Below are positions 1 through 7,500 of a stretch of 12,128 nucleotides of DNA, in pieces; the first letter of the stretch is position 1, and each line of letters starts with the position of its first letter. The position numbers and the translations under genes are program-made. The notes under the pieces were generated by a model. That model saw only the letters and a program-made list of their open reading frames with translations. It searched no databases and was not told the DNA's origin. Origin of the DNA: Monoraphidium neglectum (lineage: Eukaryota; Chlorophyta; Chlorophyceae; Sphaeropleales; Selenastraceae); the NCBI RefSeq assembly GCF_000611645.1, contig NW_014012265.1:3326-15453 (forward strand), written 5' to 3'.

Positions 1-58
1 CCCCACACACACACACACCTCCCGCCTGCCGTCAACCCTGTGACCACCCGCCCCCCAG
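1..58 (+). other. 3' end of an intron of the GT90 gene
   Basis: This stretch contains a short CA dinucleotide run (about 5-18) followed by a C-rich tract ending in AG at 57-58. The downstream sequence immediately reads as GT90 protein, so this is best taken as the end of an intron whose start lies outside the window. Confidence 0.65.
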
Positions 59-1905
59 CCTCGATCTGGGCATCACCCGCATTGACGGCGCACAGAAGCA
101 CCACCTAAAGTACCGCTTCAGCAAGGCGGGCTTTGTCGGCATAGAGGACCATGCAAAGTGGTGCGCACCCCGGCCGCGGTCCAAACCTGGTTCAAATTTG
201 GGTTGAAATGTGTGACATGACGAACACCACGGGGGCCCGGGCCACTCGTTGATTTCGACGCGTTGCGCTTGCCGCATTTGCCGCTGTGGGGCCCGGCCTC
301 CTGTGCCGCCGGCCACCCTTCCCAGCTTTCCCCGCGTCCAGAGCCCGCCTCTCTGGCCTGCCGAAAATTGCGTTTTACGACTTGCAGGAAGTATCTTGTC
401 AGCGCGGACGGCTGCGTGGCCCAGACGCGGCTGGCCAAGGTGATGGTGTCCAACAGTGTGGTGCTCAAGGAGGAGAGCGACTGGATAGAGTTCTACTACA
501 GGTGAGAGCAGAGGCCCTGGGGTGTGAAGTTTGCGGTCAAAAGCGACGGTGATGTCGGTGGCGAGGAAGTGCAGGAGTTGACTGTGTTGGGTTTGCATGT
601 GCGTATGTGTGTCCGCGCGTGCACGTGTGTGAGTGTGTGTGCGTACGCGCCGCGCACGCGCATGTGTGTGTCCATTACAGAACTTCACGCGTCTGTTTCT
701 TGAGCCGGACTTCTAGGGAAGCATGCCTGGCCCGTGCTGCATCCTGCGGGATTGCCGCACATTGCAACCACATGCGCACCTGCGCGGCCACGTCCTGACC
801 TTAGCTGCCTTGCATATGCCTCAAGATTCAACAATATGAAGTCCGATCCTCTGCTATCAAACATACTTTCCCTACCGCTCCATACCGCTGTCTCCAGGTC
901 CCTCCGGCCCTGGAAGCACTACGTGCCGCTGACCCATGGGGAGGGCGTGGCGCGGGAGATCCTGGGGCTGGTGCGGCGCCTGCAGCGCGACGACCGCCGG
1001 GCGCGGCAGATCGCGGAGACGGCCCAGAAGTGGGCCTACAGGTGCGTTTAGGGGGGAAAGCTCGGTCACTTGGGCGCGCACGTGGGCACGGCGGGCTACG
1101 TGCGTCTTGAACGGCCGCATGTATGTGCGTGTGTGTGTGTGTGTGGTTTCTTCCTGTGTGTATTTGGGCGTGTGTGTGGGTGGGTGTTTTGGTGGAAGCG
1201 GTACAACAATTGGTGCGTGTGTGAAGCGCATCCTGCCGTGGAAGCATGCATCCGGGCTCAGAGCTTCGCGCCACGAGCCGCCAGCCCACCGCTTGCAAAG
1301 GCGGCCACGCCGCCGGGCTGCGTGCGACCGCCGGGCTCAGCTGAGAACAATGCCTGCGCTCGACCCCGAAACTCCCGCCCGGCAGGTACCTTCCCAACTA
1401 CCCGCGCCTGCTGTACTTCCGGAAGACGCTGGTCGAATACAACGCCCTGTTCAAGGGCCGGATGGAGGCGTGGGTGCGGGAGATGGGGCCAGAGGCCCTC
1501 TTCCCGTCGGAAACAGACATTGACGCGGCAGAGGCCGGGGCGGCCGCGGGCAAAGCAAGCCCAGCTGTGGCCGGGGCTGGCGGCGGCGCTGAGCTGATGA
1601 CGGAGGCGGAGCGCCAGCGGCTGCAGCAGGCGCAGCGGCGGCACCGCCGGCGGCGGCGGCGGCAGATGACGCGGGCGGCGGTGGAGGGGCTGGCTGCACC
1701 CGCGCAGGGCGGCGGGGGTGGCGGGGGTGGCGTTGCGGCAGGCGGCAGCGGGGACGGGGCGTGGCGCTTGCTTGGGGGCCGGAGGGGGGTTGTCGGTGGC
1801 GCAGCGGCAGCCGCAGCTGCAACACGCTCGGCCAGCCCTGCGGCGGCCAGCGGCGCAGCCCCTGCAGCCGTGCCAGCTGGCGGCAGCAAGCAGGCGCCAC
1901 ACTGA
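59..1905 (+). CDS. GT90 / CAP10-domain glycosyltransferase, C-terminal part (5' partial, spliced)
   Basis: Exons are 59-160, 388-501, 898-1041 and 1386-1905; all junctions keep one frame (codons split 2+1 at each) and donors are GTGCGC, GTGAGA and GTGCGT. The protein reads DLGITRIDG, then an AKWKYLVSADG block joined across the first intron, then SNSVVLKEESDWIEFYYR, LRPWKHYVPL and a helical ending around RQIAETAQKWAYRYL. These match the conserved C-terminal half of CAP10/KDELC/POGLUT-type GT90 enzymes: a K-Y-L-x-x-x-D-G strand, a Ser-x-x-L-K acceptor segment and the P-W-x-H-Y-x-P motif. Family members transfer glucose or xylose from UDP-sugars in the ER/Golgi lumen; the substrate cannot be told here. 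The N-terminus, with any signal anchor, lies upstream of the window. The last ~120 residues are a low-complexity tail rich in Ala, Gly and Arg, not part of the usual domain. The stop TGA is at 1903-1905. Confidence 0.85.
595..672 (+). repeat. GT-rich alternating purine-pyrimidine tract in GT90 intron 2
   Basis: A degenerate TG/CG/CA alternating tract lies inside the 396-base intron 502-897. It is mostly GTGTGT with GCGC interruptions and so has Z-DNA potential. The rest of the intron has no recognisable element. Confidence 0.75.
1117..1187 (+). repeat. GT microsatellite in GT90 intron 3
   Basis: A near-perfect (GT)n run at about 1129-1145 is followed by degenerate TG-rich sequence. It sits in the 344-base intron 1042-1385. 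The GC-rich remainder of that intron shows no other feature. Confidence 0.8.
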
Positions 1906-2205
1906 GTCGTGGGACTGGCCGTGCAGCGGTGCGGCATGCCTACAGGTGCATGTGGTGGGTGTCGCGGGGCCCGTGCCTCCATCCCCCTCCCCACCTCTCG
2001 CAACAGTGCCGCGGGGCCGCGGTGGGCGTCTTCCGGCCGCGCCGACCCCTGGCGCGCGCCAGCGGCGACTGGTCTGCATCGCGGGGCGCCCCTTGAGATT
2101 CCACACCCGCGACTCAGCCTGCCCAAGACACCTCGGGGGTAGCACCGCCGCCACACTTCGGCGGCGGTTGCACTTGCAGCTGCGGCTGCAGGCAGGCGGC
2201 AAGCT

Positions 2206-2232
2206 CCCTGGCCCCTCCCCCCCTTGCCAGGG
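2206..2232. repeat. Inverted repeat (7-bp stem, 13-nt pyrimidine loop)
   Basis: CCCTGGC at 2206-2212 pairs with GCCAGGG at 2226-2232. The loop is almost all C and T. It may form a hairpin in the GT90 3' UTR; no function is implied. Confidence 0.5.
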
Positions 2233-2570
2233 GGGCCCTATTGGGAAGCCCCACCGATTTGCCGCTTTGCGCGAAGCGAGCGAGCGACGGCCCGGGGCAC
2301 GAATGCGACCCAGGGTCCGTGTTTACTTGGAGACCGTTTCCGCCGCGCCCTCCGCGCATCTCTGTTTGCAGCGCCGCCGCTGGGCACAGTCAGATTCCGG
2401 GGTTGTTTTGGCGCTGTCCTGCTCGGGGCCTGATTATGCAGGCAGTTGCCTCCGGCTCATTGCTCGCCGCCGTTGTGTTGCCGCCAGGTCAGCATCTGCC
2501 AAAGGCGCTGGTCTTGACCTTTCGAGTTGCCAGTCACTGCGCTGTCCATACATCAGAGCTGCCTGACTAG

Positions 2571-2591
2571 CATGCTGCCCCCCCCAGCATG
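2571..2591. repeat. Perfect inverted repeat with an all-C loop
   Basis: CATGCTG (2571-2577) and CAGCATG (2585-2591) form a perfect 7-bp stem around seven consecutive C residues. It lies within the presumed 3' UTR. Confidence 0.55.
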
Positions 2592-2957
2592 GTGCATGCA
2601 TGCGTTTTGCCCTGTGTACTGCCCGTGCTTTGTGCGTCACGTAGAGAGATCAAATCCGTGGGCTCTGGCACACCACGCCCCCACCATCCCCAACTGCCCC
2701 TAGGCCCCGCCGCCCGGGTGCCACCGCGTTTTTTGTTGAACCCCGGGCGCCTGCGGTGCCTGCCCACCTTCTTTGTCATCCATCCGCGGCTGAGACACGC
2801 CGCGGGCCTGCCATCTCCTTGCCCGGCCATGCGGCAAACAGACTGTACTGCCGCCTGCGCCCCTGCTAGCCGTGGCTCTCTTTTGGCGCGGCACCTGGCC
2901 TGCTGTGGCCTCCAGGCAGGGGCCACCCTAGCAAATCTTGAGCAGCATGTTGCGCAG

Positions 2958-3039
2958 GGGTTTAGGGATGCTCAGACCCTAGCGTGTTTTATCGCGCCAG
3001 GGTTTAGCTATGCTGCGGACCTAGCGTTGTAACGCCATT
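2958..3039 (+). repeat. Imperfect tandem duplication, 42-bp period, with telo-box-like starts
   Basis: Each copy begins GGGTTTAG (2958 and 3000). Both continue through ATGCT, a GA-containing stretch, CCTAGCGT and a GCC end. The first copy contains GGGTTTAGGG, a little over one unit of the plant/Chlorella telomere repeat. The copies differ at many positions, so the duplication is old. Confidence 0.5.
3028..3032 (+). terminator. Candidate polyadenylation signal TGTAA
   Basis: TGTAA is the usual polyadenylation signal in green algae. This is the only clear copy I see between the GT90 stop codon and the next gene, so it is the best candidate for the 3' end of the GT90 transcript. A lone pentamer is weak evidence. 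Confidence 0.35.
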
Positions 3040-3548
3040 TCATGACGCTTGCGCTGCACTTGAAGGCGCTTGAGTCGCATGTGTTTGTGGGGTATGGGGC
3101 AGCCCATGGAGGCAGCACCCCCTCATGTCTGGGGCATGACAACAGACCCTTTGCGACACCACCCCACGTGGGCAAGACTCCCTAATCGTTCCTCAACGTG
3201 TCCCCTGGAGCTCCTCAGCTTGCGAGCCAGCGGGACCTCACAAATCAATAGATAGTCCTTACCCCTCCCCTACAGCTCCTTACAGCAGACCCCCAAGGAA
3301 AGATTAAGGAAAACAAACCCCTTTTGTTGCAGTGCACCCACACCAGAGGTAGCAGCCTTTCCAAGGAGATTACGCACATCTACACCTTTAGTAATGCCCC
3401 TTCGCCTGCCCGGTGGCGGTTGCAGGCTGGGGGTTGCAAGCGCTTCTGCCGCTGAAGGCTCGCATGCACAATCGACCTCCACTCCTGCTGTGCTGCAAGA
3501 CAGGACACTTGCATCGGCAGATCCATCTCGCAAGTCGCCCTGCATGTT

Positions 3549-3631
3549 GGTGTGTGTGCGCATGTGCATGTGCGTGTGTGCGTGTGTGCGTGTGTGCGTG
3601 TGGGTGTGTGTACACATGTGCGCATGTGTGC
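3549..3631 (+). repeat. GT/GC microsatellite
   Basis: This is an alternating TG-rich tract with TGCG and CATG interruptions, like those in the GT90 introns. It lies outside any supported gene. Confidence 0.8.
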
Positions 3632-3677
3632 AGCACATCGAGGCACAGGAGAATCGCTTGGTTGTGTCTGCACTCAG

Positions 3678-3905
3678 ATTGCGGTCAGGTGGATGATCCA
3701 GCAGTATCCACCCCTGGTTGGTCCGGCGTGCCTTCGAACAGTGCTGAACGATGTGACACAAATCTGCAATTCCAAACAATATACAGCTGGGACGTAGGCG
3801 TCGGCAGCGGCGGCAGCGGCATTCATTCGTGCCGCGATCGATGCAGTGCTCAAGGCTGATGTGGGTCGCAAGAGGGCAGGGAATGACCCGGCCGGGCGGA
3901 TGTGA
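3678..3905 (+). other. Two adjacent open segments in one frame, possible exon remnants
   Basis: After a possible acceptor AG at 3676-3677, one frame is open for 39 codons (containing RWMIQQYPPLVG), hits TAG at 3795-3797, then is open for another 35 codons to TGA at 3903-3905. The second segment (AFIRAAIDAVLKADVGRK and onward) has the GC-rich third positions of a genuine exon here. I recognise no family and find no convincing upstream exons or start. It could be the last exon or exons of a small unrecognised gene, a decayed gene fragment or chance. Confidence 0.15.
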
Positions 3906-4513
3906 ATCCAAACAAAACCTGCCTGTGGCTGGCATCGTGGTATCTCTTGCTCTGTGTGTAGCGTGCGCGCAGGCAGGGCCAGATTAGGCTAGATATTTTG
4001 CATGTAGATCTGGTTGACTCATGCAGCAGACGGTCAACCGAGCCATGGCGCAGCAGTGGAGCGGAGGCAGGGAGGTGGCGTGCAGTGACGATGCTGCGTG
4101 CTTCAGCACCATTTGGCTTTGCATTTGTTTCTTTTCTGTAGCCCTTGCAAGGCTGGCGGCGAAGCTGCTAAATTGCCTCTCCTGTTTCAGCTCGTTCACG
4201 AACCTCAACCGTTCCTTACCGGCCGTAAACGGATATCAGGGCAGTTATCCTTGCGTTCTAGCCCCCGTGTATACGTCCAGGGCTCTGAGTTGCGATACTA
4301 CCTGCCTGAGCAGCTGAGCTGCGTGTCGTCTAGACGGCCCCTGAGAGCCTCCAAAACATTGTGTTAGTACATTCAGGAAGCATCTGAGACGGCTGGGTGC
4401 GCCACACAGCTCGTGGCATTGACCCAGTGCGCAGCGCATTCGCTGCACGTAGCACAGGAGCGCCGCGCACCTGAGTGCGGGCGCACCCATCTTCTGCTGC
4501 GCAAGCAGCAGCG

Positions 4514-7500
4514 ATGGGTCAGAAATCCAAGGGCGGCAAGGGCTCGAGCCCTGGTGCTCAGGCAGCGGTGAGCGTGCGGAAGTTTTGCGCGTGCACGCGT
4601 GTGTATGTGCCATGTCGCGCGCGCTCGCTGGTGCCGCAATGAGGTCACGCTGCATCCCATCCTTTGCGCTCTTGCTATATCCAAACCCACGCCAACCCGC
4701 ACATCAATCTCTGACCACGCATGCGCCCCTTCCCTCCACCCAAACATGACCCCACTTCGTCAACTCAGGGCGCCGCCAAGCCGATGGCTGCGGGGCCAGC
4801 CATGCTGGCAGAGCTGCAGCGGCAGGCCAAGGCAGCTGAATGCGAGCGGGCCCTGCAGAAGGCGCGAGAGGATGAGAAGAAGCTGGACAAGAAACAGCAG
4901 GTTTGTGGGTGGGGGTGCGTGCTTGAGGGAGTATGGCAGGCAGCACGCGCCAGCACGCTACAATGTGCGTTGCGTCAGGCCGGTGCAAAGGGGTGCAGGC
5001 ACGCGGCATCCGCGCTTTGCACGGGCGGCCCCGGACGATGGGGCACAAGCATGGGCAAACTCGGAGCGTTGCCAATCTGAAGAGATGGAAAGTTCTTGCA
5101 AGGCCAAGCTGTGCCGCCGGCCCGCCGCCAAGAAGCTCATCATTCATCCTGTCTGACACGCCACCACCTCTCACCCACACCCTCCGCCACAGCCCCCGCA
5201 GGCGCCCGCCGTCGGCCCCGCGCCACGCCGCGGCGGCTGCCGCAACCCAGGGACCACCTACCGATGCTGGATGAACAGCACCGTCCAGCTGGTGCTCAGC
5301 AGCGACTGCCTGGACGCGCTGGCGCTCGCCCCGCCCGCGCGGGGCGCGGGCCCTCCGTACGTGGCCGTGCTGCGCGCGCTGCAGCGCGTGCGCGCCGACA
5401 TCCTCAGGTGGGCGGCCTTTGATGGAGAGGGCTTGGGGTTTTGAGTTTTTCGAGGGTTTAGACAAATCGCCTGTATGTACAGGAGAGGCTGCTCAGCAGG
5501 CTGTCAACCCCCCCGCTGTCACCCCACGCCTTGGTGACTGCGCCGCGGCGTCCCCCGCGCTGCTGCTCGTGCCGTGCATTTCAATCAACAGACTGCATCT
5601 CATGCTAGCCTGCCACAGGGCATCTGTCAAACCCCCAAATCGACACACCCGCCCTCCCGCTCCGGACGCCCCCCGCTCCCCATCAATCGCCGCGCCCGCA
5701 GCGGCGCCAAGGCCGACACGGGGCTGCTAAGCGGCGCGCTCTACGCGCTGCACGCGCTGCACCCAGGCATGGGCCTTGACGCCTTCGAGCCAGGCATGCA
5801 GGGTGACCCGAACTTTGCGTTCGGCGCGCTCATCAACGCCCTGCGCATGGCGATCGGCGTGGCGCCCGTCGCGGCCGCGCTGCGCGCCACCGCGCGCGGC
5901 CTGGCCGGCTGCGACGCGCGGGGGTGCCGCGGGCGGGTGGTGGTGCGGGGATCGGTGGACTTCGGGGTGCGGGTGGATGTGACGACGGCGCCTGACCTCA
6001 TCACCGCGCTCAAGAAGGGCGTGTCGGCGAAGTACGCCTGCCGCTGCGAGCGCGCCAGCCCGTGCGCGTGCGTGGAGTGCGCGGCGAACGGCGCGGCGGC
6101 GGCGGCGGCTCAAGGCACATGCGGCCACAGCGGGGTGAGTGGGGCACGGGCTTGAGTGTCTGCATGCGCGTGCGCGCGCCGGACTCGCTTGTGCTTTGGG
6201 CTGGGCATCCGTGATTTGAGGCCAACTGAACATATGGGCCGCAAAAGCGCCAAACCCACCGCCGCTTCAGGCTGCTGCTCGTTTGCGGCCCGGGCATCTT
6301 GGCCGCCGGCGCAGGCTGCATTTTTGCAGCCGTCGTGCAATCCGCCCAACCTCGGCGCCGCACCGCCGATACCCACATAACATATCGCTGAGCCGCCCCC
6401 TCCGCCTTCCGCCGCCGCCGCCGACCCCCCCCCCACCCCGGGCTGCAGGTGGATGTGCTCCCCGTCGAGAGCCTGCCGCCCCTTCTGTGGCTCCGCCTGG
6501 AGGGCGGCGCGCAGCAGCCGCACCCCAACTTCATCTCCCCCGCCGACCATCAACGCCTGGTCAGCGACAACTACCTGAAGTTTGAGGTGGACCTGGCCGC
6601 GGTCGTCGCCGGCGCGCCGCCGTGCGCATCCAAGGTGTACCGCCTCCGCAGCGTCGCCTTTGCTTGCGGCGCCCACTTCAAGGCCGCCGTCGCGCGCGGG
6701 CCGCTGCGCAGCGTCGACCCGCGCGGCAGGGGCGCCGCCTGGGAGGTGGCAGACGACGAGCATGTGGGGCCCATCGGGGACGGCTCGCACGCCGCGATGG
6801 TGCGCTGGGCTCAGGGCGCCAGCAGCGGGGACGTGCGGATGCGCCCGGTGGCGATGGTCTACGAGGCGCCAGACGGGCGCCCGTTCCCTGCGCCCGCCAT
6901 GGCGCCCGCGGCGGCGCCCACGGCGCCAGCGCCCGCAGTGGCATCCGCGGTGGCGCTTGCGGCCGCGCCCGCCACGGCCCTTGCGGCGCCGGTGCGCGCC
7001 GGGGCGGTGGTTGTCGGCACCGGCAGCACGCGCCCGCGGGCAGCTGCGCCGCCCGTCCTGGCGGCGGTGATGGCGGCAGCGGCGGCGCGGCCCCAGATGA
7101 CGCCGGCTGCGGCGGATGAGGATGCAGAGTTTGCGGCGGCCCTGCAGCTGTCACTGAAGGAGGCGGCGGCGGCGGCGGCGCTCAGGGACGCCCGGGAGGC
7201 GGAAGCCGCACAGGTGGGAAGGGCAGCGCGCCAGACAAGGGTGTTCCACGTGCTTCCTACGGGATTTGCAGCATACTTCGGGGGTTCCCAAGTCTTGATC
7301 CTCCCGCCTCCGTCAGTGACACAACCAGCAGATTTGCACCTGTCCTGACCGGCTCTCTAACCGTCCGTACAGTAGATCAGAGCCGGAGCACCCCAAGCTT
7401 ACCCGAAGCTCGCACAAATCACAGACCACACAACCATAACAAAAAACCAACTAAACCATTGCAAACACTGCAATGACAGGAGGCAATAATCTACGCAGCC

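Larger units (their letters stand above)
1906..3045 (+). other. Probable 3' UTR / downstream region of the GT90 gene
   Basis: I find no supportable coding region here. Open frames in it lack any recognisable family, conserved block or splice-consistent continuation. The stretch holds two inverted repeats (2206-2232 and 2571-2591), an imperfect 42-bp duplication (2958-3039) and a TGTAA motif at 3028. A UTR of about 1.1 kb is long but possible for green algae. Where the transcript really ends is an inference. Confidence 0.4.
3046..4513. other. Spacer plus probable promoter and 5' leader of the deubiquitinase gene
   Basis: This stretch has lower GC than the flanking exons. It holds a GT microsatellite (3549-3631) and two short cryptic open segments (3678-3905). 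From about 3990 to 4513 there is no convincing ORF, TATA box or other recognised control element, so this part is taken as promoter and 5' leader on position alone. Nothing recognisable is seen on the minus strand; the long minus-strand frame at 3270-3935 is mostly the reverse of the GT tract. Confidence 0.4.

Noticed and set aside
181..208. tRNA-like T-arm (GGTTCAAAT)
   Set aside because: It resembles a B box, but no acceptor stem, D arm or anticodon arm can be folded around it. It lies inside a GT90 intron.
1258..2202. 314-codon minus-strand frame opposite GT90 exon 4
   Set aside because: It is a shadow of the GC-rich exon and its low-complexity tail. The + strand has clear family matches and matched splice phases.
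2589..3032. 147-codon + strand frame
   Set aside because: Cys/Pro/Ala-rich peptide with no recognisable motif. It covers the all-C hairpin and the 42-bp duplication, so it is better read as UTR.
3270..3935. 221-codon minus-strand frame
   Set aside because: Its centre is a His/Thr run from the GT microsatellite. The flanks match no family and no splice logic.
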